This document shows, piece after piece, positions 8,270 to 19,869 of a stretch of 32,560 bases of DNA. Position 1 is the first letter of the stretch; each line of letters begins with the position of its first letter. Made by a program: the position numbers and the translations under genes. The stretch comes from Chara braunii (Eukaryota > Streptophyta > Charophyceae > Charales > Characeae), in contig BFEA01000414.1 of assembly GCA_003427395.1 (NCBI GenBank), forward strand, positions 889,233 through 921,792. The letters are read 5' to 3'. The notes below the pieces were generated by a model that did not search any database, was not told the DNA's origin, and saw only the letters and a list, made by a program, of their open reading frames with translations.

Positions 8270-10529
8270 GTGGTTTATCTTGACGGATCTTTTAGAATGT
8301 TTAAAGGTTTTGTGGTCACCACATGGAATGTAGGAGAGATAACAGGAAAGGTGCTGCGAAAAAAGAAAAAAAAAAAAAAAAAAAAACAAACATTAATGGC
8401 AGACAAGCAATTTGATATTTTGCGTTTACATGAAACTAAGATCAGTACAATTGGACTAAAAGGGTTAGTATGCTGGATAATTGGTTGCAGAATAGAGACA
8501 ATGGTTAGCGGAGGAGGCAACAAGGACGAGTAGGGTCAAAAAGGTAACACGGGTTCGTCAAGCCAAACGATGACGGTACATTTTGTTTTGCAAATGAAAA
8601 AACAACGTTATTTTGTTGCCATCCAACAACCGAGGTACCCGTTTGAGTAGGATGCCTAAGTGGCAGATACACCTCTGCAGATCCTCAAATATGTTATCAA
8701 ATATTATAAATGGTTGTTTTCGGAAGACGAGCAGTGCACTACGCAACATATGGTTAGCGCCCCTCATAAGGAGGTTTGAGCCTCCATTACCACAACCCTT
8801 ACAGAATAAGGGAAGTATAAAATGAAGCAGTCTATACAACCAGAAGAAATATAAAGGGAAATAAGAGAGTTATCACGCCATAAGTCATCGGGTTTGGATA
8901 ACATCCTTGTGAAAATGTATAAGGAGCTTTCTAAGTTTTTGATCTCGTTTTTGATACACGCATGTAATAATCCATTGCAAAGTTATTAGTTTTCAATGAC
9001 TTTTGAAAAGATTTATTGTTTCTTTGGTCCTTAAGAAGGGGATAATGATAAAATTCATAAATGGAGGCCAACAACAGTAATGAATTATAATTATATGACC
9101 TTATCAAGATACTAGAAAACAGGTTGACCGGTTTAACATCAACCATAGTCTACCCCTGACAAACAGGGGTTGTTCCATGCCACCAAATTGTTTCCACGAT
9201 CTTGTTGGTTCGATAAGTTTTAAAAATGGCAAAAAGTGATATTAGTCTCTATAAAGTTTGAGAAGGCCTATGATAGAGTAATATGACTTTGTTTGCATGA
9301 GGCCTTTAGGAGGCATGAATTTGAATAAAGATTTGTTACATGAGTTCACATGCTGTCCGGAACGACCACCGACTATCCCAATTTACGGAAGAACCTTTGA
9401 GGTATTTCCTTCCACTGTTCCACACTCTCTGTCATGCAACGCTGCCCGATATCGCCAACCCCATACATTATATATCTATAAGTACTACATGATATGATTT
9501 AGAGGGATAGAGAGTTGAACGAGCTATAATTGCCCACTCATAAAACTTTTGATTCTTGTAAAGATCCTCAACACATACTCAATCTATTCGGGAGCAAGGG
9601 TCAATCGAGCTAAGTCCTTGATGACATTTCCACTTGGGTTAGACCTGGGTACGAATATGGGTATGCAAATATTGTTGGAGGAGATGGTTATTCGATATTC
9701 GGGCATTGAAATCGCTTTAGCGAAAACCGAAAGAATTAAGACGGGGGAGGTAATTTCCACAATTTTCAGTCGAGCGGCATCCGCGGTAGTAGGTAGATTG
9801 ATGGTCGGAACTTTTGGTCGAGTAATCCCTGTAAATAATTCCCTTCTTGCAGTTATGTGGTACACGATGATATTTCACATGCCCTCCAAACGACAATTGC
9901 AATACCTTAGAGGCGCCATCACTAAGTACCTTTGGATGGGTGGTCCAACGACCTATAACGCAATATATACGGTGGCATGGTGAAAATTGGTCCAATCTAA
10001 GGCATAGGAGGCTCTTGCCATTGTGAACCCTCTGTGGCAGTCATGTGCTTTGCAAAGACGAAAAATGTTATACGTGTTGCTTGCACTGAATTCTCTGGAT
10101 TGGAAGCAATTTGCAATCGTTCTCATAGTAGAAGCAACTCGGGTGCCCGTGTTAGCAGTATGGCAGACCCTCTTAGCCTCGGAGATGCTAACTAGCCTAA
10201 GGAAGGGGCGCTATGGTCACCCGTTTTAATGATCAGAAGGCAGTTCCTATTTCATCCTAAATGACAAAAAATAGTTTATCAAATTCTGACGCAACCGCTA
10301 TTTAACAACAAATTTATCACGATGGAGGACAAGAAACCCTTTCCTTGGCACGGTGAGGCTCGAACCTTTGGGAGGAAGTGGTTGAAAAATGAAAATTTAT
10401 CGGTGAAATACTTGTGGGATAGGGAGCAGGCAAGATTGAGGTCATATGAGGAAACGAGTCGTAAACTATATAGGTTGTTTGCCAATGCAAAGCAGCTCCA
10501 CGAAAATCAGGATGAACACAGAATCCATG
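8270..10529 (+). pseudogene. LINE (non-LTR retrotransposon) relic, 5' part: endonuclease and reverse transcriptase
   Basis: Translated fragments in shifting plus-strand frames follow LINE ORF2 order. An endonuclease start (TTWNVGEITGKV ... FDILRLHETKIS, 8311-8448) is broken by an A-rich insertion. A reverse-transcriptase start follows (REIRELSRHKSSGLDNILVKMYKEL, about 8850-8935). Next come EGDNDKIHKWRPTTVMN (about 9038-9090), SIKFEKAYDRV (about 9250-9280) and a thumb/connection region in an open frame at 9549-9983 (SGARVNRAKS; RYSGIEI; FHMPSKRQLQYLRGAITKYLWMGG). A later open block covers 10322-10529 (RKWLKNENLSVKYLWDREQARLRSYEE). Many stops and frameshifts are present, and no YxDD catalytic motif is legible. 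It is dead. Confidence 0.82.
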
Positions 10530-11427
10530 AAAACCTAACAAAACAAATTGTTAGGTTTGCACAAAATGTATTCAAGATTATAATAGTACATTTTTCAAGC
10601 CTCCTCCAGGAATAAAATTATATGTGAAGTAAAACAACCGCAAAAAAAAAAAAAAACATTACTTTTTTAGAACTACTGGAAGTAGCGAGGAGAAAAGCAG
10701 GTTTTTCCACATAAAATCACTACCGGGTGAAGCAGCGTACGTTCAAGAACTGAAATATCTCATTTTTTTGTAATCTAAAAAAATCATGTTTATAGTCCTA
10801 TAAGATGTATAGCACGATGAATGTACTCAAAAGTTTTTTGAATGCTCAAACATGTTCTCAAACATATTCTTCCATACCCGAGTGAACATTTTTTTTTTCT
10901 GTTTATTTTTTTTTCCTATTTTTTTTAATTTAAAACTCGTGTTTGACGAAAAATTTGAAGTGGTCCCCCTTGTAAAAGTTGTTTGTATTCTTATTTTAAA
11001 TAACATATATTTTTTGCTAAGGGTTTTATTGTTAACGTCAAAATTGATTTATAGTCCTATGGAATAGTTTTCGCAAATCTTGGTTTTTACCTAACTGCTC
11101 AAAATGACTTTTAGTTCTATAAATGAGTATTTACAATTTTTTTTTTTTTTTTACATCTTTGAAGTTTGCTTTGTAGTCCTTAAAAAATTCATATTTGAGC
11201 TGTGGTTTTTGCAGATCTATTAAGAATGACTTATAACCATATAAGAGGATTTTGCAAGAAAGGGTTTTTTTGCACATTTTGAGGAACAGTTGACTTTTCA
11301 CCTCGTTTTTTGCCTCCTTTATCGAAAAACAGTCAAAAACGTTATTTTTTGTGTAAAAAACTAACAGTTTGACTTTTACTTTTTCATTCTATAAAAAATG
11401 TGAGGTTTTGTCGTTTTGTTAGGTTTT
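10530..11427. mobile_element. 898-bp inverted-repeat element inserted in the LINE
   Basis: The ends AAAACCTAACAAAAC and GTTTTGTTAGGTTTT are perfect 15-bp inverted repeats. Both flanks carry CATG next to the element, and CATGAA precedes and follows the core insertion. The LINE frame reads ...HRIHE before it and HESSVDAIPVEW after it, so the insertion splits one reading frame. The interior is AT-rich with degenerate repeats of about 61 bp carrying TTTATAGTCCTAT-like phrases (near 10785, 11045, 11107, 11169 and 11228). No transposase is visible. The 4-6-bp duplication does not settle the superfamily. Confidence 0.75.
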
Positions 11428-12441
11428 CATGAATCTAGTGTTGATGCTATTCCGGTGGAATGGGTTGCTATGTTAATACAAGATCGAAGACACGTAGGGG
11501 AATGGGTAGCTAGAAAGAGCCAACACGATTTAATTTTTGACGTTTTGGAGGTCTGGGGGCAACACAACTATATTCCAAGGGAATGTCGGGTAAGGGATGG
11601 CTATCAAAGCCTTGGCCTGCCACTCGGGGGGAGAGTGGTGAAGGAAGCTATCATGAACGAACATGACATCTTCTTTGTGACACACTGACAGTAATGAGAG
11701 GCAAAGGCGGAAGGCGCCCAGTCGCGAGGAGGCCTTACAAGGTTTATATGTTGACATAAGATTTAACATTCGAAATTGGATCTTGTGCCCATATCATGGG
11801 CTAAGAACGACCCGACGATTCCACCAAGTGACAACGAAGGACCTCTACTGAACCCAACATAAGTGATTTAAGGTAAGGACAAAATTGTTCCGTCGGGTGG
11901 CGGGCAATGTCGTCCCTGGATGTGGCCAAAGGTAATGGTCAAACTTCTTTCGCCTTCTCATGACGCTGCCGGACCAACAACAGACCCACCTGTTATGGCT
12001 AATAACGAATTTGGCAGTTCCCATGAAAAGTCGAGACACAAATGCTAGTTGCGCCTTTTTCAAAAAGAGGCAGAGGATATTTCCCACCTGTTCCTCAGTT
12101 CCCTCCACCACCGGGCATTCAAGTAATGGTGGGAAGCGGAAGAGCACAGGTGGCGTCTGCCATTTGGTAAGGATTTTGTGGGTCAATACCGGATACTGAG
12201 GGCGCTTTTAGGGATCATAATCCAAGGCGGGTGGTATAAGGGAATTTGCAGAGATATGGAAACGGTCAAGGTTGTGGTTTTGTTAGCTATCAGGTGTAAT
12301 AGAAATGAAGAAATATGGGAGGCGCAAAAATGTGGTAAATCTAAAACGAGGGCATATGAGAAAGAAAACCTATGGTTGCCATTCAAGCTTATTTTTACAA
12401 AGAGCAACGAAACAATAGGGCTCTTGTCAACTGGTGGGTAA
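11428..12441 (+). pseudogene. LINE relic, 3' part with zf-RVT-like region
   Basis: This continues the LINE interrupted at 10529. A block VDAIPVEWVAMLIQDRRHVGEWV lies at 11440-11510. A later frame reads KKAEDI(S/F) ... HLFLSS at about 12060-12110, which resembles the zinc-binding reverse-transcriptase tail (zf-RVT) found downstream of plant LINE reverse transcriptases. The last open block, 12178-12441, carries GQYRILRALLGIIIQGGWYKGI and AIRCNRNEEIW, typical of that tail. Frameshifts and stops separate the blocks. Confidence 0.78.
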
Positions 12442-13021
12442 TGGGGTTTTTACCGCCTATGGGTGTGGGTTTACAACCCTGGTGAAGTTGGACATAACTT
12501 TCGAAAACTCAGGTTTGGAGAGTTATTGTGTGCACGAGGGGAACCAGACGGTGGGATGTAAATAATGGGCACTGAAAATCTATGTCAGTCGGTAACGAGA
12601 GTGTAATACTGTTCGAAAAAGGTAAGGTAAGGGAAAGGGAAAGGGTGAAAGAGGGACAGGAAGGGAGTGCAAAAGCAAGGGTGAAGAAGGGAAACAAGAA
12701 AAGCGGAAAAATAAGTAAGAAAGGACAATGACATAAAAAGGAGAAGGACATAACAGAAAAACAAACCAGGTTGGGTACCTGGGTGCACGACCTAAGGTAG
12801 GCGGTACTCTGAATAGTCTCAGATGTAGGTTCCTCACCAGTAGGTCTGGGTACTTTGTACAATTTCCCACTATCAGATAAAGAGGCCCGATAATTGGTGG
12901 TACCAATTTTTTTTTTTTTTCACGGCATTGCCATCTTCATGCTTATCGGGGATAAGTAATCGGACTAGTGCACCCCTAAAATATAAAAGAGGTTGTGTAT
13001 TTGTTATAAATAAATAAATAA
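12442..13021 (+). repeat. Probable LINE 3' untranslated region with A-rich tail
   Basis: No coding is seen. A purine-rich stretch (12612-12760; GGGAAAGGGAAAGGG) is followed by a segment, 12927-13021, ending in (ATAA)n. That last segment (CATTG...GATAAGTAATCGGACTAG...CACCCC) matches the minus strand of 16978-16870, which also ends in an A-rich tail. Two copies ending in A tails suggest the 3' end of one retroposon family, most simply this LINE. The assignment is inferred from position. Confidence 0.5.
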
Positions 13022-13097
13022 AGAGCATCACATGAAATAAATTAACAATATTGAGAAAATAAAAAATAAGAAATGGGTTCAAGGTAGTAGCTAGGTT

Positions 13098-13575
13098 GTT
13101 TTACCGGACGTCCGGGACCCCTGGGTTGTCCGACCGGACGTCTGGTCGGACGTCGGACAGTCTCGGAGCGGACAAGGGTTATCAGACCTAGCGCAAAAAA
13201 AAAAAAAAAAAATCATGTGGCTTCTACCTTGCATAAGGTGTATGCCACCAAAATTTTGGCTCATTTGAGCCAGTAGAAAAAAAGATAAAACTCTTCAAAG
13301 TTTCTAATCCCCACCTATACCCCTCCTATCCCCACCAAAACCCCTCGTACCCCCCCCTCCCACCCCAAATAGCACCCTATCACCAAATGCTCAGAAAATT
13401 CAGAATATTTTTATGGGCGGTCTCTATGGCATGCGCAACACTGTCATTTTTTTTTTTTTTTTTTTTTTTAATGCCAAAAAGTGGTTGTTCGGGATTCCGG
13501 ACAACACCCCTACCGGATGGTTGGGGGAGACGTCCGACCGAGACGTCCGACCATCGGACGACTGATAACCTATGG
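13098..13575. mobile_element. Foldback-like element with GC-rich ends and A/T tracts
   Basis: GC-rich blocks full of GGACGTCCGACC-type words sit at 13098-13190 and 13500-13575 and are roughly complementary (both hold GGTCGGACGTC and a GGTTATCAG segment in opposite sense). The left block contains an 8-bp perfect stem, GTCCGACC/GGTCGGAC. An A run (13195-13212) and a T run (13447-13469) face inward, as in the hAT-like MITEs. The exact ends are not resolved, and no target duplication is seen. Confidence 0.45.
13305..13375 (-). other. G-rich minus-strand tract, possible G-quadruplex
   Basis: The plus strand is a series of CCCC runs separated by 3-8 bases, so the minus strand has at least four G4 tracts close together. 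This lies in the middle of the foldback-like element at 13098-13575. Quadruplex formation is only a prediction. Confidence 0.4.
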
Positions 13576-13707
13576 TAGCAGTCTGGACCTTTGGAAACTG
13601 TAAGTTAGAGGTTGGTCGAGCGGTTCTACGAAAAGTTAATTTTATCAGTGGGGACTCTTCATAAGTTTGGTGTGTGTTCACCAACCTAAAACACCTCAAT
13701 TATGGCA

Positions 13708-13925
13708 TTTTTCTTACGTCGTAGCATAGGGGGTACGCACGATCAAACGCCATAATCGGACTCGTACGAGAGTCAACGCTATGGGGGCTGATTCCCAAGC
13801 GTGGCCCAGCGCCGGTCGACTAGGACGGTTCATCTAGCCACATGATACACCTCACCAAAATAAAATTCTCTCTCATACGTAAATCACGCTTAGTCCCTTT
13901 TTGACTCCCCAGAAAGCGTAAAGTA
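13708..13925. repeat. Dispersed repeat X, partial copy X3
   Basis: From TTTTTCTTACGTCGTAGCAT through the CTTAGTCCCTTTTTGACTC segment this matches X1 (about 21220-21460) and X2 (about 24220-24470). Shared words include GTCGACTAGGACGG, CATGATACACCTCACCAAA and AATCACGCTTAGTCCC. It directly precedes repeat Y1, as X1 precedes Y2. Confidence 0.65.
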
Positions 13926-16200
13926 TCTTTCTCACATAAAGAAAAAGTAGTCAATCAAAAAATAAACATACAAGCATCTCAACATATAGGTATTAATCGA
14001 AACTCGAGATATAATAGAAAGGGTGAATGATAGACTCATAAAGTATGTAAATCACGTGACATACGATTGTCATTCTCACTGCCTGCAAGGTGTGATTTAT
14101 ATATCAGTTTTCAAACACTAATCTGCATAAAACATACGTACACACAAAAGTCACATTGCCAGGTACTCATGTGGTCAACTTTACCATTTTGAGGAACTCA
14201 CATCCCCTTTATACACACAACCCCAATCAATGTCCAACTTTTCATAAAGAACACTCTGTTCTTTAAAATTGTCATCAAAAGAAGTTTGGGTGAACATCCC
14301 AATAAACATCAGAAGGCACCGGAGCTAAGGCTTTAACTTGGGTTGTTAGAATAAGTATGAGTTGAGTCGTAAATCTACCTGTTATCAATAAAAGACGATC
14401 CTCATATGATCGGTCTGAAACTGAACAACCTTGAATCGAACAAATGAATATGATCTGCAACAAAATATAGGGCAATACCCCAACTATACTTGGGTGAATG
14501 TGGAAAAATTATCCTTTTTAGCTTCTCCCTACTCTTATCTAAAATTATCATAAATTTCGGAAGTATCTCCCCTAGGTAGGGTAGATTGCAAAAATTTTTA
14601 GAGTCCAAAAATATTATTTCCCCTAAACTTAAAAAAAAATCGGCAGCGCTTCTCGTAAAAAAAATGCATTCACAAAATTTATATAGAACTAAACATGAAA
14701 AATATGAAAGATTCATAATTCAAAGAAACCAAAAAATTATCTAGCTCATTTCATTAGCAAAATTGGGGCAGCACGAGTAAGATAAAACTCCTCACTTTTT
14801 CAAAGGCAAAAATGATCAAACTCCCTAAATTAGTAAAAGTTCGTGCATCATTTTGTATAGACGGGATAATTTTGTAGATTGATACTAATCCGAAAAAATA
14901 TGAGGTTAGACAAAATCTATAACTTTACTTAAAATAATTTGTCAAACTCCTTGAATTAGTAAAACTTTTGGCAGTATCTGCCCTACGAAAGGTGACTTTC
15001 CAAATTTGTACCAATAAAAAAATGAGTCAGACTATTCAACTATGTAAAGTTTGAAAATTACATAACTCCTTAGATTTTGTACGAATTTGGTCAGCATCTC
15101 CTTTAGGGATGTGATATCCTAACTCGTAAAAGTTGAAGTTATAAAACATAAGATTTGTAACCATTTTGCCAAACTTCAGTCAGAAACCCCATAAAGAAAC
15201 AGTTAAACCAAGTTTGACTATTTCGCCCAACTTCAGTCAGAACCCCCCAAAAGAAACAGATAGACCAAACCATTCTGCTTAGAAATAATGTTTGACCTCA
15301 AAAGTCAAACAAGCAAACCCTAAAAAAAGAAACACAGCAACCAGACCATCCTGCTTAGAAACAATGTCAAACCTTTGATTGACCTGGTCAGATACATGCA
15401 ATACCACCTTCCTTCTCCTCAGTTCATCCCTTAGTCTGATTTCAGTAAGGACAAGACGAAACAGAAATTCATGCATGCATTCCTTTCTTTTTGTTTGATT
15501 AAGTTATCCTAGACAAATTATAAAGATGTAGTGGTAAGGGCATAACAGACTCACACAAGGCAAAATGAAGTATACCTGATAGTTTTCTGCCTCCAGAATC
15601 CTCGCCTTGGTTATGGTAGAGCTCCCACAATTAGTGGGGTGAACATCCCACAAACACCTTGGCGCGGATTACAGGTTTCCAATCCTACGAGTCGCCTTCC
15701 TCTCTGAACCTATAAAATAGACTGAGAAAAAGAAAGACAAAAAAATCATCGTTTAGTTTCTCAGATACAAGGGAGGTGCGCTCAGACTCGCATGCGAGGA
15801 CCTTGAAATCTCAATGCGCCTAAGGACCTCGCAATGGTGGCCAATAACGGAATAGAGAGGTCAGATTTTTGACCAGTTCGATAGTGAAACAATACTCTGA
15901 CAACCTTCCATTCGCATTAGCAACCCCCTTGCAATATCGTTCCCCCTACCTAAAACCGCAGCTACGCAACCTAAAAAGGTTGCATTCGAATAAAGCATAT
16001 CCCCCGATGCTCTATTCGAAATACAAACAAAATACAACAAGACACAGTAGAAAACACAGCGTGCGTAGCAATAAGGCACCGCAATTATGCACAACTCAAT
16101 ACACAATAAGGTACAACAAAACACAACATTACACAGTAATGCACAACGAGTGCTCAACAAAACCACTACACTCCTCGACACTTCATGACCATAGGTAACC
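13926..16200. repeat. Dispersed repeat Y, copy Y1
   Basis: The 14210-14470 part matches Y2 (22550-22800) and Y3 (28860-29010): GTCGTAAATCTACCTGTTATCAA and then a GATCCT...GATC(A/G)G segment. The 15550-16040 part matches Y3 at 31310-31770 (CCAGAATCCTCGCC; TCTCAGATACAAG; TTGCATTCGAATA). Between them lie degenerate repeats built on a CAGCATCTCCC-like phrase (near 14556, 14970 and 15090) and a duplicated CCAACTTCAGTCAGAA segment (about 15170 and 15225). No intact frame. The class is unknown; a large, decayed retroelement is possible. Confidence 0.6.
15985..16020. repeat. Conserved hairpin in Y1
   Basis: TTCGAATAAAGCAT pairs with ATGCTCTATTCGAA around an 8-nt loop, 13 of 14 pairs. The homologous hairpin in Y3 is at 31721-31754, where the closing apical T-A pair has become C-G and the internal A.C mismatch has become G-C. 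Confidence 0.65.
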
Positions 16201-16860
16201 ATGCCTCCCTTCCAAACGGTTGCGAATAACACCACTCACTCGTTGACTTGCAAACTGCACCGCACTCTCCGAACATCGTGTACAAGAGAGTCACTGACCC
16301 CTTTGCTCACAGTAGGATGCATGTTTCTAGATTTGCCAAAAAAAACACACACAACAAAAACTTGATAGTTGAAGTTGTTTTGAAAATAGGGCTACACAAT
16401 CGCTAATGTCCGAAAAGTAGAAATACATCGGTGCAGCCTCTATGGAGAACCAAAACAGTGAGCTCAAGAGTCAAATAAACGCATACACTCGCCACCACTA
16501 CCGATTTGAAATGAAGTTCCTTCCATCAATGGCGCCAACCGCCCATGGTCACACAACCACTCTTTTTAGACCCCGACTAATGAAGCCACCTGCTGACATC
16601 AGTAGGAGAAACCAAGACACATACAAATGATGACCATGCAGACCGTTGCCATGACCAGATACCAGCCTTGTCGTCTTCTCACTCCCTTCCCTGAAGTTCT
16701 GCTTTCACTAATTAAAATGTGGTTGAGACCCCTGCCAGATACGGGAAGCTTAATGTAAGTGAGACCGACCTTTCCTAATATGCGTTCCATAGTAGCTATA
16801 GAATTACCATGGTTATCCAGGTGGTAAGGAGACCACAAAGTAAAGTGATAATTGATTTAA
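16200..16860. other. No gene seen
   Basis: Likely a continuation of the decayed Y1-Z1 repeat, but I find no clear match to the corresponding part of Y3. Open frames are short and unrecognised. Confidence 0.4.
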
Positions 16861-16869
16861 CGAGTTATT

Positions 16870-16985
16870 TTGCAGATTTTTTTTTCTTTTTTTTTCCCCA
16901 CACAACACACACTGCCCCATCTATTCTGGGGGCCTCCAGTCCGGTTACTTATCACCGGCAAGGAAGAGTTTGACAATGATCAAAG
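16870..16985 (-). repeat. Truncated retroposon 3' end with A tail
   Basis: Read on the minus strand, 16978-16920 (CATTGTCAAACTC...GATAAGTAACCGGACTGGAGGCCCCC) matches 12927-12985 on the plus strand. It then runs into an A-rich tail (16896-16877 complement). It is a short 5'-truncated copy of the retroposon whose 3' end is at 13021. Confidence 0.5.
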
Positions 16986-17430
16986 GAAGATAGACAAGAA
17001 AAGAGGAGATGGGCTTGACCTGCCGAGCCCGAGACACCAATCAGCAGGGGACTGAAATCGGGTAATTATGCCCAATGGTGAGAGGGGGTCAGGGGCAACA
17101 CATGATGGGCGGGGAACTTCCAGACGGTACCCACGCCCCATCATGGGCTGTCCCAAAGTCCTCCTCTCCTGGAGATAACACGCCTCAGTCACGTCTGTTT
17201 ATCAGGATACCGACCCCCCCCCACTTAACAAGGTCGTCTAGTCTGATCTTCCCTGACTATTTATCTTATGCCCGATACTTCTTACTAATCCTCATTGTAT
17301 ATTCTATAGCTAGCTACTTACAAAAGTTTCCATCAATACAACTTCCTATCATTGATTGCTATTACTGGTCGGTTAACCGAGTTCACACTGTACTATTGTG
17401 TCAACATTATGACTCCCGATAGGTTCGCTT
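16986..17430. other. No gene seen; one hairpin
   Basis: CATGATGGGCGGGG (17101-17114) faces the near complement CCCACGCCCCATCATG (17130-17145), an imperfect stem of about 13 bp. Nothing else is supported in this stretch. Confidence 0.45.
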
Positions 17431-17493
17431 ACACCCCCCCCCTCTCTCCCCCCCCTCCCACCTCCCATCCCCTCCCCCTTCCCCCCCCCTCCG
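17431..17493 (-). other. C-rich plus strand / G-rich minus strand tract
   Basis: Almost pure pyrimidine on the plus strand, with many C runs of 4-9. The minus strand therefore carries more than four closely spaced G runs, a strong quadruplex candidate by pattern. Confidence 0.55.
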
Positions 17494-17499
17494 AGCTCC

Positions 17500-17930
17500 T
17501 ACTCTACTAATGTTTATTACTGCACCTCAATGGCCCTCTCAGTGCGGGGTGTTCACACTCAGGCACACACAACTTAGTCTTCGAGAGAAGCAGTGACTAC
17601 TGGCAGGATCGAACATGCAGCAGGTGTAACGAGCGCTCACAATGAGCTATGGCGGAAGAGGGCGTAGACACATCACTCCGACCAACCTACCAAAAGAACA
17701 TCGAAGAAACATGGGGCATGAGATGAGTTTTCGAAACGCCACAAGTCTGGCTTTTAGGACTGCAAATGAGCTCCCCCTTCGGAGGCCAGTCCCAACGGCA
17801 AGCTATGAGCAAAACACACAATCCAATACAGCCCACGACATCGGTTCAGCATCCGCCCGCTCCTCACGCCGAGATCATGAGATCACCACTCTCGTGGAAC
17901 AGTACCGTGCTCGTGCAGGTCAGTCATGTC

Positions 17931-17933
<3 letters not shown>
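17500..17933. other. No gene seen
   Basis: Two overlapping plus-strand frames run through here into the CT tract, but their translations match nothing I recognise and become Ser-Leu repeats. I do not call them genes. Confidence 0.4.

Positions 17934-18006
<73 letters not shown>
17934..18006. repeat. (CT)n microsatellite, about 36 units
   Basis: An uninterrupted CT tract of 73 bp, the third in the window. Confidence 0.97.
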
Positions 18007-18008
<2 letters not shown>

Positions 18009-18930
18009 GTGTATGTGTTTCTATCATCCTTGCTTCTTCTAGCTCGGCTTCCTCGTCATCGTGTCGTCCTTCCTCATCGTTGCGCTTCTTTTCCTCCGCC
18101 TTTGCTTGTACTTAAATTCCTTCGAACCTGGACAAGATTTCGACCAGATACGTATAAAATTCAGAACAACACGATTGAGTTTAGCATCACTGCTTACGCA
18201 AGTGCTAGAGGACCAAGCGCTATAGGGGTGAGCATCTACAAAATTAGCCCCCTTTTAGACGAGCATTATGAAGGCAGAATACCAACAATTAGAAAAAGCA
18301 AGGAGATGACGACCATTACGAGCAGCACAACCCCGGAGGTGAGCACAAGCATCACCCACAAGAAGGCGAACTCTTCGAGGAGCACCACGATGCACGCGAG
18401 GTCTAAATCGCGGTACTGAGACCTACGATGACCTCCCGATAAGCACGATTTTGGGAAAAAATACGACGACCAAGCAGAGTGTCTTCAATAAGCGAGACGA
18501 TAATCAGCATGATCACGGTGGCCACCAAGACAAATAGCCCCACCAGGATGATGACGAAGGTGCGTGGTACAAGTAGGATGTGCGTCAAGTAAGTTGTACT
18601 CCCCCTTCCTCTTTCTTTTTCTTGTTCTCATGTACGCGTTGTTACCCCAACTTTTAGGGGTAAAAGGAAAATAGATATCCAACTAAAACATGAAAAGATT
18701 CATCGTCTTCATCCGCTTATCCCCCTCCTTCCTTGCAGCTTCACTCCTCCGCAATTTTGAAACCGTGACTGCAAAATAAGATCTGACATCACCAACACAC
18801 TTACGATGGCCTAAAACCTCCAATTCGCATCTTTACTCCTTCGCTTCCACCATAGTCACATTTCTCGACATCTTCGCGCACACCTTTTTTGTCCTCACTC
18901 TCATTCTACTAACCCAACACTAAAACTAGC
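18007..18930. other. No gene seen
   Basis: A plus-strand frame stays open to 18419, but its translation has no recognisable domain and begins in the microsatellite. The rest shows no structure. Confidence 0.4.
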
Positions 18931-19110
18931 CTCACCATCTTTCGGGTCCCAACGAGCATGCTCATACTCAAACCTCTCACAACAGATAATGGATGGCAGA
19001 CAATACACCCGGAAAGGGTCCCCCCCGCTCATGTTTTCTTTCGCCTCGTGAGCCAAATACCCACCGGCTGACATGCACGTTGAACTCCTCGATGAGTGTT
19101 TCAAGACGGG
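18931..19110 (-). repeat. Dispersed repeat Z, copy Z1
   Basis: It is colinear with Z2 (32351-32520). Shared words include TCACCATCTT, CATACTCAAA (CACACTCAAA in Z2), GGATGGCAGA and TGAACTCCT. On the minus strand both encode ...EFNV..., and another frame gives a Cys-rich stretch followed by DP(K/E)DGE. This may be a decayed transposon protein. The family is not identified. Confidence 0.5.
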
Positions 19111-19860
19111 CACGATAGAGGAATTTGGCCAGCACCCCAATCAGGCTGGAACCTGCACCCGGAATTTGATCAAACAAAGAGGGTGACGACCTTGAGATAT
19201 CACCTTTCAGCTGACCGGTCTCGGGTAACTCATAATTATTTTATTATGCTCATCTGATTACATTTGGATTCGACTCACGTTCGAATTCCAATAGTTCATT
19301 GGTATACTCACTTAGTTATGCACTTGGTAACACTGTCGGTCCCACAACTGGTGTTGAGTCCGTTCTAAACGGGACCGCAAAGTTAGAATAAAATAATAAT
19401 GAAAATAAAAATTGAAAAGGACAGAAGAGAGGGGAACTACTGGCATCCCATCAATCCCGCCATTCGTATGCCCAATCCTAAAACCAGTGTTGTCCTGGTC
19501 CCACGAACGGGATCACCAAACAATAAATGAAAATTAAGATTTCAAAATTAGAAAAATAAAAGAAGAAAAGGAAGTGGTGACCACTATCTCTGGCCTTCGT
19601 GCCCCGCACCCTTAGTCCTCGGATGGCTGCACTTCGCCATCATCACACCGTGCACCGCTTATGAGAGCGGGGACTTAATTTTAGCCTGCGCCCGGATCGT
19701 CAACTACAGGCGAGGCCGCCTCGGTATGATCCTTAAAAAGTACGCCAAATACCCTTATAAGGGTATTTATAAGGGTATTCGGGTATTAGTACGACATCGT
19801 CACAGTATTGTCGTTTTTTTTTCCATAGTATTGGATCTTGTACTCGGAGCTTTCATAGGA
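19111..19860. other. No gene seen; perfect 20-bp palindrome
   Basis: AATACCCTTATAAGGGTATT (19748-19767) is a perfect 20-bp palindrome followed by another TATAAGGGTATT and CGGGTATT. Two GTTGAGTCCGTTC/ACGGGA-containing segments (about 19345 and 19490) look like an old local duplication. No gene is supported. Confidence 0.5.
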
Positions 19861-19869
19861 TCTCAAATT

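Noticed and set aside
13423-13445. Another U6 fragment (ATGGCATGCGCAACACTGTCA)
   Set aside because: It only loosely resembles the U6 middle region, with no flanking U6 blocks. Chance is more likely.
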